Notes under the pieces: generated by a model
Database searches by the model: none
What the model was told of the DNA's origin: nothing
What the model saw: only the letters and a program-made list of their open reading frames with translations
Position numbers and translations under genes: made by a program
Part shown: positions 16,134 through 24,748 of the stretch, one piece after another
Layout: each line of letters begins with the position of its first letter
Position numbering within the stretch: position 1 is the first letter of the stretch
Assembly: GCF_030409315.1 (NCBI RefSeq)
Contig: NZ_JAUFPS010000028.1
Span: 248,001 to 312,000, forward strand
Origin: Mucilaginibacter flavus
GTDB lineage: Bacteria; Bacteroidota; Bacteroidia; Sphingobacteriales; Sphingobacteriaceae
DNA length: 64,000 nt
Direction: 5' to 3'

Positions 16134-18515
16134 CTACTTCTTCATTTCATTAATAGCCACCTGCGGAGTAAGTACTTTATTTACTTTCTCTACAGTGATA
16201 TCTTTAGCCAGCTTGAATGAAGCTTTTTCTTCAATTTGCCTTGATGATGAGCCTACTCTTACTTCGTACTTACCGGCATCAGCTATCCAGGCCTGGTGGC
16301 TGGTGTAAAAAGAAGCCAGATCGGCCGCTTTAATGGTAAAGCTGATTGTTTGCGATTCGCCGGCTGCCAGCAGGCGGGTTTTGGCGAAAGCTTTTAGTTC
16401 CTGCTGTGGTTTATCCAGGTCCTTTTTAGGCGCGCTTAAGTATAACTGTACCACCTCTTTACCTGCAACATCGCCGGTGTTTTTTACAGTTACAGTAGCG
16501 GTAATAGTATGCGTAAAGTTAGCCGAGCTTAGTTTAAGATCGCTGAATTTAAATTTGGTGTATGATAAACCGTAACCAAACTCATAAGCCGGTTTAACAT
16601 CGGCAATATCATAATAGCGATAGCCAACATAAATGCCTTCTTCATAGGTTACCTCGGCAGGTTTTTCTGCAGGTGTACCCGGGAAGTTATTGGCCGATGG
16701 CACGTCTTTATAATCCATAGGAAAAGTGGTTGCCAGTTTACCAGAAGGGTTAACCGCGCCGCTTAACACATCGGCAATGGCGTTACCCGCCTCAAGACCT
16801 GGTTGCCATGCTAATAAAACGCCATCAACTTCATCGCGCCAGCTGGCTACTTCAATTACACCGCCAATGTTAAGCACCACTATTACTTTTTTGCCTTTGG
16901 CATGAAAAGCCGCGGCAACACCACGAATCAAACCTTTCTCGGCATCGTTAAGATAATAATCACCTTCTAATTTCCTATCGGCACCCTCACCTGCATTGCG
17001 ACCAATGGTGATCAACGCTTCATCGGCCCCGTTTGCTTCATCGATAACTATGTTGGCCACATCCATTTCGGGAATTGGAGCCGGATGATCAAAAAAGTTT
17101 TTAGGTTTTGGCTGCTTGGCTTTCATATCTGCCAGGTAAGCGGCATAATTTTTTGAAAGTGTTTCCTGTACTTTGAAACCCGCGTTGCTTAAGCCCTGCA
17201 TTAATGAAATGGTATAAGCCTTGTTTACATCACCACTGCCTGTACCGCCGGCGATGATATCATACGAGGTATTGCCAAATACGGCTATGCGCTTTGCTGG
17301 TGCAAAAGGCAAGGCATGGTCATCATTTTTAAGTAAGATCATGCCCTGAGCGGCGGCTTCACGCGATACCTTGGCATGGGCCACCAAATCGGGCTTATCA
17401 GAGTATTTGTATTTGGTGAACGATGGCGATTTAACAATTACATTTAAAATGCGCTCTACGTTTTCATTCAATTGTTTGATGCTTAATGAGCCATCCTTAA
17501 CGGCGGCTACAATAGCTTCAGATTTATCGGGACTGCCCGGCATAATCAAATCATTACCGGCTTTCATTTGCGCTACCGCGTCTTTGCCGCCAAACCAATC
17601 AGTCATTACAAAACCTTTCAGTTTCCATTCGTCTTTTAAAACGGTAGTCAGCAGGTCGCGGCGCTCAGATGTAAAAGTGCCGTTGATTTTATTGTAAGAT
17701 GACATCACTGTCCACGGTTGCGATTTTTTTACGGCCAGTTCAAAGCCTCTTAAATACAACTCGCGCATGGCTCTTTCGCTTACAATGGTATTGATAGAGT
17801 TACGGCTCGTTTCCTGGTTGTTTGCCGCGTAGTGTTTAATAGAGGTACCTACACCGTTTGATTGAATACCATTAACAATAGCGGCAGTCATGCTGCCGGC
17901 TACCAAGGGATCTTCTGAATAATACTCAAAGTTACGGCCACCCAACGGGTTACGGTGAATATTCATCCCTGGCGCTAATAAAATATCTACACCATACTCG
18001 CGCACCTCGTTACCAAAGGCCACGCCTACTTTGTTTACCAGTTGCGTATCCCAGCTTGATGCCAATAAAGTAGCAACCGGGAACGCGGTAGCATAGTAAC
18101 TTACAGATTTATCGCCATTGCGGAATGGTTCGATACGCAATCCAGCCGGCCCGTCAGATACGGTCATTGAAGGAATACCCAAGCGGGCAATACCATGCGT
18201 ACGACCCGCAGCGCCAGGTACTTTTTCGGGAATGTTATAAGCATCAGGATCAGACGGAGGCAATTTAAACCCACCAATATCAACAGACTCTGGCTTTTTA
18301 CCTTTGGCTGGTGGCGGCACGCCGGGCATTTTAAAACCCATACCCACTACTAATTTTGATTTTTCTTCCAATGTCATGGCAGCTACTATCTGCTTAACAT
18401 TGTTTGCTCGCAATTGCAGCGGCTGTTTTTTTGTTTGGGCTTGTGCCGATGAGCCGAAACTGCCGGCAGTGCACATAAATGCAATAGCAACACTAAGTCT
18501 GTAGCTTATTTTCAT
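16134..18515 (-). CDS. GH3 family beta-glucosidase with fibronectin type III-like domain
   Basis: Secreted GH3 hydrolase, 793 residues, signal peptide ending SAQAQ at about residue 27. The TIM-barrel contains SDGPAGLR, KHYAANNQE and the nucleophile aspartate in FVMTDWFGG at about residue 300. The sandwich domain starts at MILLKNDDHALPF. A fibronectin type III-like domain closes the protein (about residues 660-735, NTGDVAGKEVVQLYLSAP). This order is that of BglX-like beta-glucosidases. It lies upstream of the other GH3 on the same strand and may share transcription with it. Substrate is inferred as beta-linked glucose oligomers, for example from the GH16 and GH30 enzymes encoded elsewhere in the window. 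Confidence 0.93.
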   Translation of the reverse strand: MKISYRLSVAIAFMCTAGSFGSSAQAQTKKQPLQLRANNVKQIVAAMTLEEKSKLVVGMGFKMPGVPPPAKGKKPESVDIGGFKLPPSDPDAYNIPEKVPGAAGRTHGIARLGIPSMTVSDGPAGLRIEPFRNGDKSVSYYATAFPVATLLASSWDTQLVNKVGVAFGNEVREYGVDILLAPGMNIHRNPLGGRNFEYYSEDPLVAGSMTAAIVNGIQSNGVGTSIKHYAANNQETSRNSINTIVSERAMRELYLRGFELAVKKSQPWTVMSSYNKINGTFTSERRDLLTTVLKDEWKLKGFVMTDWFGGKDAVAQMKAGNDLIMPGSPDKSEAIVAAVKDGSLSIKQLNENVERILNVIVKSPSFTKYKYSDKPDLVAHAKVSREAAAQGMILLKNDDHALPFAPAKRIAVFGNTSYDIIAGGTGSGDVNKAYTISLMQGLSNAGFKVQETLSKNYAAYLADMKAKQPKPKNFFDHPAPIPEMDVANIVIDEANGADEALITIGRNAGEGADRKLEGDYYLNDAEKGLIRGVAAAFHAKGKKVIVVLNIGGVIEVASWRDEVDGVLLAWQPGLEAGNAIADVLSGAVNPSGKLATTFPMDYKDVPSANNFPGTPAEKPAEVTYEEGIYVGYRYYDIADVKPAYEFGYGLSYTKFKFSDLKLSSANFTHTITATVTVKNTGDVAGKEVVQLYLSAPKKDLDKPQQELKAFAKTRLLAAGESQTISFTIKAADLASFYTSHQAWIADAGKYEVRVGSSSRQIEEKASFKLAKDITVEKVNKVLTPQVAINEMKK

Positions 18516-18582
18516 GATTAACGGTTAAAGAAATGGTGCCTAATAATTGGTTATAACTGGTTTATCGACAGTAAATAGTAAC

Positions 18583-18603
18583 ATTGTGTCAATATTACAC
18601 AAT
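18583..18603. promoter_or_regulatory. Short perfect inverted repeat upstream of the GH3 gene
   Basis: ATTGTGT and ACACAAT (7 bp each, 7-base spacer) lie 68 bases upstream of the GH3 start, a size and place that would suit a dimeric repressor or activator. No regulator gene is adjacent, so the role is speculative. Confidence 0.35.
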
Positions 18604-18939
18604 AGTATATATTAACTTTTGTAATTGCAAGTTTTATAGATAAAGAGATAATATAAATTGATGGAGGGTTATTTTAGGCGGATGGAGGGGGAAATACAGA
18701 AAATAGCCGAAGTTTTTTCGGAACTCTATTTTATTTCCTCACAACCTGCGGAGGGAATGCGTGTAAAGGCACTAAGGGACAATCTACAAGCGATAAAACC
18801 AATGGATGCTGAACGGCAGCTGATTTAGCCCCTAACTCCCCTTCCCCGAGGAAGGAATCGCACAATCCGCTCTTTTTAAAAGTTGAGGAGTAAACTATTG
18901 CGGCCATATAAATCGCACAATAAAGCGGGTAATTTTATC
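18604..18939. other. Non-coding gap with a small dispersed repeat
   Basis: No gene was seen. The word AGGAAGGAATCGCACA at 18849-18864, followed by a CTCTTTT-type stretch, recurs at 53252-53267 with similar flanks (CCCTTCC before, CTCTTTTAAA after), so it is a small degenerate repeat. The remainder is AT-rich sequence. Confidence 0.5.
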
Positions 18940-19749
18940 CTACCTCTTCTTTTTAAACCAGGGCACAAACACACTGGTGCTGGCCTGGTACGCTTTAAAT
19001 GCCGCGCCTTTTGAGCGTAGGGATTGTTCTTCGGTGGCGGGGATGCCGGTAACTTTTAATAACAGGTATAGAATAATTGCCGGACTGATTATCGCCAGAT
19101 AACCATACGGCGAACCTAACGCGAAAATGAAATAAGAAAGCCACATGAGCCATTCAAAAAAGTAATTAGGATGGCGCGAGTAATACCACAATCCTGTTTG
19201 GCATATTTTACCCTTATTGGCAGCATCTTTTTTAAAGAAGGCCAGTTGCCTGTCGGCGATGGCTTCGCCGGTTACGCTGATGAACCATAGTATAAATCCG
19301 GCATATTCAAATGGCGATAATACTTCTTTTGTATTTAGGCAAACAATGAAAAACGGAATAGCCAATAATACATTGGATATAGCCTGGAACTGGAAGAAGA
19401 AAAAGAATTTCTTTTCGGCAATGGGTGCCCATTCCTTGCGCAGTTGCTGGTAACGGCCTTCCTCTTCATCCAGATGCCTGATGATGCGGGTAGCCAGGTG
19501 CGTTCCCAAACGTACGCCAGCTATAACTACCATAGCGCAAATGAGCATCTTTCTATCGTGATAGCCTGGAGCTAATAAAAACAGGATGATGGCGATAACC
19601 GGGAAATTGTAACTCCAAAAGATATCAACCACCCCGGCGTTTTTTATCTTATACGCCCAAAGCCATACCAGCACCATAATAATGCAGCAAGCCAGCAGGC
19701 TATAAATAACCAAACATAAAAGCGAACTATTCCCCATGTTTTTTACCAA
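18940..19749 (-). CDS. DUF1295 family membrane protein (steroid 5-alpha-reductase-like)
   Basis: Polytopic membrane protein of 269 residues related to the 5-alpha-reductase and isoprenylcysteine methyltransferase superfamily. About seven hydrophobic segments are visible. The motif YYSRHPNYFFEW at about residue 190 is the conserved RHPNY signature of DUF1295, thought to contribute to NADPH binding. Substrate in bacteria is not known; a lipid is likely. The start overlaps the end of the upstream DUF1475-like gene by 23 bases, so the two are co-translated, and a peroxiredoxin gene precedes them on the same strand. Confidence 0.85.
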   Translation of the reverse strand: MVKNMGNSSLLCLVIYSLLACCIIMVLVWLWAYKIKNAGVVDIFWSYNFPVIAIILFLLAPGYHDRKMLICAMVVIAGVRLGTHLATRIIRHLDEEEGRYQQLRKEWAPIAEKKFFFFFQFQAISNVLLAIPFFIVCLNTKEVLSPFEYAGFILWFISVTGEAIADRQLAFFKKDAANKGKICQTGLWYYSRHPNYFFEWLMWLSYFIFALGSPYGYLAIISPAIILYLLLKVTGIPATEEQSLRSKGAAFKAYQASTSVFVPWFKKKR

Positions 19750-20065
19750 ATAATTCTTTTAAACCTTCGCCCGGTTTAAGCCGGAATAATTGAATGAGTA
19801 CAAAAGCGCAACTGGCAATACTACCCAGGGCAAACAATAATATCAGCCATAAAATCTTAATGAAGATACTTTTTTCTTTGTAGCAAACCCAAACAAATAT
19901 TACGAGTACATTGGCATAAAAATCCCAAAGGGTAGCCCGCATCCAGGGGATGCCACCCAGGTAGTCCCAGTTGGTAAACAAGTTGCTGTTTAAGCTGGTC
20001 GTTATCACAACGTAACACATCCATACAAAAACAATGCTGAAAAGAACTTTTAAAAAGTTGATCAT
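19727..20065 (-). CDS. DUF1475-like small membrane protein
   Basis: A 112-residue protein with three hydrophobic segments (about residues 5-22, 48-66 and 70-92). The phrase TLWDFYANVLVIFVWVCYKE is typical of DUF1475 proteins. No catalytic residues can be named. Its last codons overlap the start of the DUF1295 gene, and it follows the peroxiredoxin gene by 13 bases, so all three are probably one operon. The link to DUF1295 suggests a shared, uncharacterised membrane-lipid function. Confidence 0.65.
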   Translation of the reverse strand: MINFLKVLFSIVFVWMCYVVITTSLNSNLFTNWDYLGGIPWMRATLWDFYANVLVIFVWVCYKEKSIFIKILWLILLFALGSIASCAFVLIQLFRLKPGEGLKELFGKKHGE

Positions 20066-20078
20066 TGCCGACGACTGT

Positions 20079-20609
20079 TTATTTGGATTTGGCCGCGGTG
20101 ATGAATTTCAGGGCATCGTCGGCATGTTCTTTACCCTGCATCATGGCTTCGTGGGTGTAAACTATTTTGCCTTTCAGGTCAACCACAAAAGTTTCGCGAC
20201 CTGTCATGAAAAACTTCTTATGGATGCCAAACATATTGTAAACCTTGTTGTCTGGGTCGCTCAGTAGCGTAAATGGAAGTTTATAATGATCGGCAAAGCC
20301 TTTGTGGCTGGCAACCGTGCCGCCGTTTATACCAATAACCATAGCGCCCGCTTTGGTAAACTGATCGAAACTATCTCTAAAGGCGCAGGCCTCTTTGGTG
20401 CAAACCATGCTTTCATCTTTGGGATAAAAATAGATTACCAATACTTTTTTGCCCACATAGTCGGCAGTTTTAAATTCCTTGCCGTTTTGATCAAGCAGGG
20501 AGAACGATGGCGCGTTATCGCCGGTTAATAGTTCTTTGCCGGTTTGTGCCTGTGCCGCGCACGAAAACAGGAACGATGCGCCCAGCAGTATGATGAGGTA
20601 TTTAAGCAT
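20079..20609 (-). CDS. Exported peroxiredoxin (BCP/AhpC-TSA family)
   Basis: Thiol peroxidase that reduces peroxides. The thioredoxin-like domain covers about residues 28-170, with ILLxxNAPSF-like strands near the start. The motif YPKDESMVCTKEACAFRD carries the peroxidatic cysteine (VCT) and, five residues later, a second cysteine in the position used by BCP-type enzymes. The start at 20609 gives a signal sequence (MLKYLIILLGASFLFSCAAQAQ) that could be a lipoprotein signal (LFSC) or a plain one (AQAQ). An ATG 12 bases upstream is also possible. The frame stays open further upstream without adding domain. Likely protects the envelope from oxidants. Confidence 0.85.
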   Translation of the reverse strand: MLKYLIILLGASFLFSCAAQAQTGKELLTGDNAPSFSLLDQNGKEFKTADYVGKKVLVIYFYPKDESMVCTKEACAFRDSFDQFTKAGAMVIGINGGTVASHKGFADHYKLPFTLLSDPDNKVYNMFGIHKKFFMTGRETFVVDLKGKIVYTHEAMMQGKEHADDALKFITAAKSK

Positions 20610-20732
20610 AGTGGTGTTCATTTCCATAACGTACGAGATTTGTGGCAGCCAGCGATTTAATTGCTGATAAAATAAAAAAGCCACCACTTTGTTTTAAAGT
20701 GATGGCTGTATATTAAGCATGTAACAAAGTTT

Positions 20733-21617
20733 TTATACCAGGTTCTTTTTGATATAAGTAATGCTTTTGGTGATGCTGTCAAAAGGATCGCCGGGGCAAA
20801 TATCCTGCTCAACAAAAAAGTATTTCATACCTGCTTTTTTCGATTCGGCAAGGATCTTTTTAAAGTCGATAACGCCATTGCCTACTTCGGTAAATTTCTT
20901 TTCGGGTGTTTTATCCATATCCTTCATGTGGAATAATGGGAAACGGCCCGGGTATTTGTTAAAAAATGCGATAGGGTCTTGTCCTGCTTTGTTCATCCAA
21001 TAAAGATCCATTTCCATTTTCACCAGGTCGGCATCGGTATCGTTCAATAATATTTCGTACGGGTACTGGCCGTTATCCTGTATAAATTCAAAATCGTGGT
21101 TGTGGTAACAAAGCTGAATACCCGCCTGTTTACAGGTTTGGCCAGCTACAGTTAACATATCGGCTACTTTTTTGTAATGGTCAAGGTCGCCACGTTCTGC
21201 CTGCGACAGGTAAGCGCAAACCATGTATTTTAAACCTACGGAGGCGGCATCGTCAACGGCTTTTTTCCAGTCGTTAAGAATGGTCCCCATTTGTGATGCT
21301 CCGTTAACCTGCTCCTGGCCTAAGCGGTAGTGGGCACTTGGCATCATTAAGCCGGCTTGTTTAAGCGCGCTGGCAAAGCCCTTGGCATTCATGCCGTAAA
21401 ATAATTCGCTGCCGGTGTAGGTAGCGCCCTCTACTGAGTTATAACCTATTTTGGCCACTTTTTCTAAAGCTGCTACAGGATCTTTAGCCATAGCATCACG
21501 TACGGTGTATAATTGCAGGCCTATTAACTTTTTGTCGTATGCAAACAAATTAGGTGCAGCCAAAAGTCCGGCAGATAAAACCGCCGAAGTTTTTATAAAT
21601 GAACGTCTGGTAATCAT
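20733..21617 (-). CDS. Tat-exported sugar phosphate isomerase/epimerase-like TIM-barrel protein
   Basis: A 294-residue protein of the xylose isomerase-like TIM-barrel superfamily. The N-terminus MITRRSFIKTSAVLSAG is a Tat signal (twin arginine, then a hydrophobic stretch ending near residue 26), so the enzyme is folded before export. Barrel features include LQLYTVRDAM, the metal-ligand region LCYHNHDFEF and MEMDLYWMNKAG, and FVEQDICPGDPF at the end. Close relatives in Bacteroidota occur with sugar-utilisation genes, but the substrate is not predictable. It is followed on the same strand, after 45 bases, by the peroxiredoxin gene region. Confidence 0.85.
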   Translation of the reverse strand: MITRRSFIKTSAVLSAGLLAAPNLFAYDKKLIGLQLYTVRDAMAKDPVAALEKVAKIGYNSVEGATYTGSELFYGMNAKGFASALKQAGLMMPSAHYRLGQEQVNGASQMGTILNDWKKAVDDAASVGLKYMVCAYLSQAERGDLDHYKKVADMLTVAGQTCKQAGIQLCYHNHDFEFIQDNGQYPYEILLNDTDADLVKMEMDLYWMNKAGQDPIAFFNKYPGRFPLFHMKDMDKTPEKKFTEVGNGVIDFKKILAESKKAGMKYFFVEQDICPGDPFDSITKSITYIKKNLV

Positions 21618-21818
21618 AGCTCTGAGTTTAATAATTGATTATGATTGGTGTTTTATGATTGGTTAATGTAAATATAGTGTATTAGCTACACCAAAACCAA
21701 AGACTAATATTAAATACAATGGTTTAATTAAACCCCATAGGTGAAATACAGTCATATTGTTACGAACCGCTATCAACCTAAATTGATTTACCATCTTTTT
21801 CACCTTACACAATTACTC

Positions 21819-22462
21819 ATGAAACGCCCTGCAAGTTTAGTTTTCATTATTTTACTGTGCTGTTCAATACGCGGCTATGCGCAATCAAATAATTTGGTGA
21901 TCAGGCTGCGAAGTATGCAGGCTACAGCCAACCTGGCCGATGACGATCCTAACAAAGATTCCTTTGGTTTAAATATAGGCTATGGCAAATGATCCCCGGC
22001 AATCATTTTGGATACGACGTTACCGCATTTGCCGACTTTATGAACTACAATTATTATTTTGACAGCAATAAGCGCTTTGAAGGAACAACCCTGTACACCG
22101 GCCTTGCTGTAGGCCCTCATTATACTTTTAATCCGCAAAGCGATGTGCAGTTTTCTGTCGGGTTTTCGCTAAAGATGGGTTATAACTGGGGCTATGGTAT
22201 TGTAAAAGAATATAGTACCCAACATGATGATTACCGTTTTCGATTAGAGCGGAATGTTGTAAACGGCGGCTATTCTGTAGCTTTTGCTCCTATGGTAAGC
22301 CTCAGTACACCTTTTGACATTGGCACCCTTGGGCTCGAATTAGGTTACGATAGCTCAAACTTTGGCCAGGGCATCAATAAGCTGCGTTCAAGCTATTATT
22401 CGCCTTTAAAATACAATTCTGGTTACTTGTTTTTGGGTGTGTTTATCAGGCTGCATCACTAA
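21819..22462 (+). pseudogene. Outer-membrane beta-barrel protein gene with an apparent frameshift at about 21988
   Basis: Two reading frames together look like one outer-membrane barrel. The first (21819-21992) has a signal peptide (MKRPASLVFIILLCCSIRGYAQ) and runs to SFGLNIGYGK before a stop. The second begins in the overlapping ATG at 21989 and carries on at once with MIPGNHFGYDV and strand-like segments, ending SGYLFLGVFIRLHH. One extra A in the AAA run at about 21986-21988 would join them as GYGK-MIPGNHFGYDV, a natural barrel hairpin. Either a 1-base deletion has broken the gene, or there is a sequencing error, or less likely the ribosome slips or reinitiates at the ATGA. The start at 21819 is chosen for the signal peptide. 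Function unknown. Confidence 0.65.
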
Positions 22463-22594
22463 TAGCTGGATTATCAATGTATCCCTTAATTAGCATATCT
22501 ATCAATTAAGTAGTTGTTTTTACATGCTAACAACATTCTTTTGTATAAACTTGCATTATATACAGTTGTTTATCCTAAACAACCCTTATAAAAC

Positions 22595-23425
22595 ATGAGT
22601 CAAGATTTTTACGAGAATATATTTGCCAAACAGCAAAATTTGGAATATGTGCCCTCAAACAAGGAGATCACCAGGTGGGCGCTGCGGGTTATTCATTTAT
22701 TATATCCCGAACAAACAGCTAAAATGTTTGCCACCGTTGAGGAGTTAAAAGCTGAGTTTGTTTTGCTGGAGGCCGAACTTCATAGCATTATGGAGGCCAC
22801 CAAAGCCTGCAGCGATTGTGATAATAAGAAACGGGCTGCCGGTTTTTTTGAGAATTTGCCAAAGCTTTACCAGGTACTTAATACCGATATCCAGGCTATT
22901 TTTAATGGCGACCCGGCCGCGCGCAGCGAGTTTGAGGTCATTCGTACCTATCCTGGTTTTTTTGCGATATCGCTTTACCGGCTTGCCCATCATTTGTACA
23001 TAAGCGATGTCCCACTCATCCCTCGTATCCTTACGGAGTTCGCGCATTCTAAAACAGGTATCGACATTCACCCGGCGGCTGTTATAGGCGAATATTTTTA
23101 TATCGACCATGGTACGGGCATTGTAATTGGCGAAAGCTGCCATATCGGAGCGCATGTTAAATTGTACCAGGGCGTAACCTTAGGTGCCTTAAGTGTAGAT
23201 AAAAGCATGGCCTTTACCAAACGCCACCCTACAGTAGAAGATAATGTAGTGATTTACTCCGGAGCCACCATTCTTGGTGGCGAAACCGTTATTGGCCATA
23301 ACAGCGTAATTGGCGGCAACGTTTGGCTCACCAAAAGCCTGCCGCCTAACTCAAGGGTTTACCATACACCCAGTATCCGCATCCTTAAAAAATTATCAAG
23401 AAGAATTTTTGGCGAGAAAAAGTAG
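22595..23425 (+). CDS. epsC: Serine O-acetyltransferase
   Basis: Cytosolic enzyme that acetylates L-serine with acetyl-CoA, the first step of cysteine synthesis. An N-terminal helical domain (about residues 1-165) leads into a left-handed beta-helix of hexapeptide repeats (about 165-260). Visible there are [25 protein letters not shown]-type repeats and GVTLGAL, including the catalytic histidine in YIDHGTG. The 276 residues agree with the long EpsC type common in Bacteroidota. Cysteine synthase is not adjacent. A short C-terminal basic tail follows the helix. Assignment is secure. Confidence 0.93.
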   Translation: MSQDFYENIFAKQQNLEYVPSNKEITRWALRVIHLLYPEQTAKMFATVEELKAEFVLLEAELHSIMEATKACSDCDNKKRAAGFFENLPKLYQVLNTDIQAIFNGDPAARSEFEVIRTYPGFFAISLYRLAHHLYISDVPLIPRILTEFAHSKTGIDIHPAAVIGEYFYIDHGTGIVIGESCHIGAHVKLYQGVTLGALSVDKSMAFTKRHPTVEDNVVIYSGATILGGETVIGHNSVIGGNVWLTKSLPPNSRVYHTPSIRILKKLSRRIFGEKK

Positions 23426-23510
23426 ATAGGGAGTTTGCTTATCGGGCTAAAAATTGATCGGACGTTATTCTGTTATGCTTACCCAAAAAACTGTTTAAAA
23501 CTTATCCCAC

Positions 23511-23670
23511 AAAGTTTGGCTAAAGCCATCTTGTTGGGTGCTGTTCTTCCGTTCCATAAATGGGACGACAATGAATTTTGAATCGTTTGGTTTTGTTTTT
23601 CATTCATTGCCGTTGGGCTTCAGCCAACGGTTCATGTGAATAGGTGATTAAAGGGCTTTAGCCAAAGCTT
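23511..23670. repeat. Palindromic repeat element with nested hairpin
   Basis: The outer arms TTTGGCTAAAGCC (23515-23527) and GGCTTTAGCCAAA (23654-23666) are perfect 13-bp complements and extend imperfectly. Inside, CCGTTGG (23610-23616) and CCAACGG (23624-23630) form a second hairpin. It lies in the 270-base gap between two convergent genes. Confidence 0.75.
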
Positions 23671-23695
23671 TGCCAATCAGTGTTTATAAGAGCGG

Positions 23696-24748
23696 CTATT
23701 CTACCAAGCTCACCAGCACACAGCTATGCTGCCCCATTTTGTGGGTATTATAAATGAGGATATTCTTCACCCCATTAAAATCGCCTTGCTTTTTAAGCAT
23801 ATGCTGCGGAACGTTTAACCCATTACCTAAAAAATTACTGGCCAGCCAAAGCGCGAACGATGATGCTGTCGGATACTCGCCGCACATGTGTTTAAACCGG
23901 GCAACCGGTACCTGGTTATCCAGTAAGGTTTCACATGCCAGGTAAAAGGGCAATGTACGCGCATCTCCATTTTCGCCGCTGAGCAGCAGGTCTATCTTTT
24001 CGCCATTAGGCAGGTTTTGGGATATAAAGCTTTTAATCCGCTCCCGTACAATCACGGTGTCTGTGCTATGTATGGTGGTTATAGCGGTAAGTTTAGCAAG
24101 TGCTCCTGTTTTGCTGCCGCTAACGGTAAACATGGTAGCGCCCTCGCCCGATAAACTCCCATTGGTGGTTGAATTGTAAAGCTCATCATTTTGGCAGGCT
24201 TCTTTTTTGAACCAGCCGCCCAGCGTATCAAGCGTATAATTATTTGCCGATATTTCATCAACGCCGCCCAAAAGATAGGTATGGCCGGGGTTTTCGTTAA
24301 TCAGCATGGCTGCATCTATAACCGCATTTTCAAAGGCCAGGCCCCGGTGTACGTGGGTTAGGTTATAGTTTTTATTATTGTTGATGAGCGCTATTTGGGA
24401 TGATATGGTATTGGGCGTTCCCTGTACAAAGCTGCCGGGCGTAAGCATATCTTCATTATATTCGATAATCTGGTTCAGAAATTTGCCATTCTCTTCCATG
24501 CCGCTTACCTGGGTGCCAATGATAATGCCATCGGGTTTAGCCTCATCGGCTAATAACGGTAATGCAGCACCCGAACCCATGCGGGTACTTTTGCTCATGC
24601 GCCGTAATGCGTTGCCGTTAAAGTGCGGGTATTTTGGTTCAATGGCATAAAGCTTATTATCCACAGAAAGATGAAGCTGCTCAATATCAATATCGCCAAA
24701 GGTTTGCTGGGGCGATATACAGGCGGCTTTATGGATATAGAACATCAT
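23696..24748 (-). CDS. Chain-length-factor-like ketosynthase homologue (degenerate active site)
   Basis: A 350-residue thiolase-fold protein that lines up with the ketosynthase encoded just upstream but lacks its catalytic triad. Where the partner has TACSSS, this one reads NLTHVHRGLAFENAV; the two catalytic histidine regions are replaced by LLSGENGDART and KHMCGEYPTASSF. This is how chain-length factors in type II polyketide and aryl-polyene systems look. They pair with an active ketosynthase and set product length. The start overlaps the ketosynthase stop codon (ATGA), consistent with translation in equal amounts. Last gene of the dialkylresorcinol/flexirubin-like operon. Confidence 0.75.
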   Translation of the reverse strand: MMFYIHKAACISPQQTFGDIDIEQLHLSVDNKLYAIEPKYPHFNGNALRRMSKSTRMGSGAALPLLADEAKPDGIIIGTQVSGMEENGKFLNQIIEYNEDMLTPGSFVQGTPNTISSQIALINNNKNYNLTHVHRGLAFENAVIDAAMLINENPGHTYLLGGVDEISANNYTLDTLGGWFKKEACQNDELYNSTTNGSLSGEGATMFTVSGSKTGALAKLTAITTIHSTDTVIVRERIKSFISQNLPNGEKIDLLLSGENGDARTLPFYLACETLLDNQVPVARFKHMCGEYPTASSFALWLASNFLGNGLNVPQHMLKKQGDFNGVKNILIYNTHKMGQHSCVLVSLVE

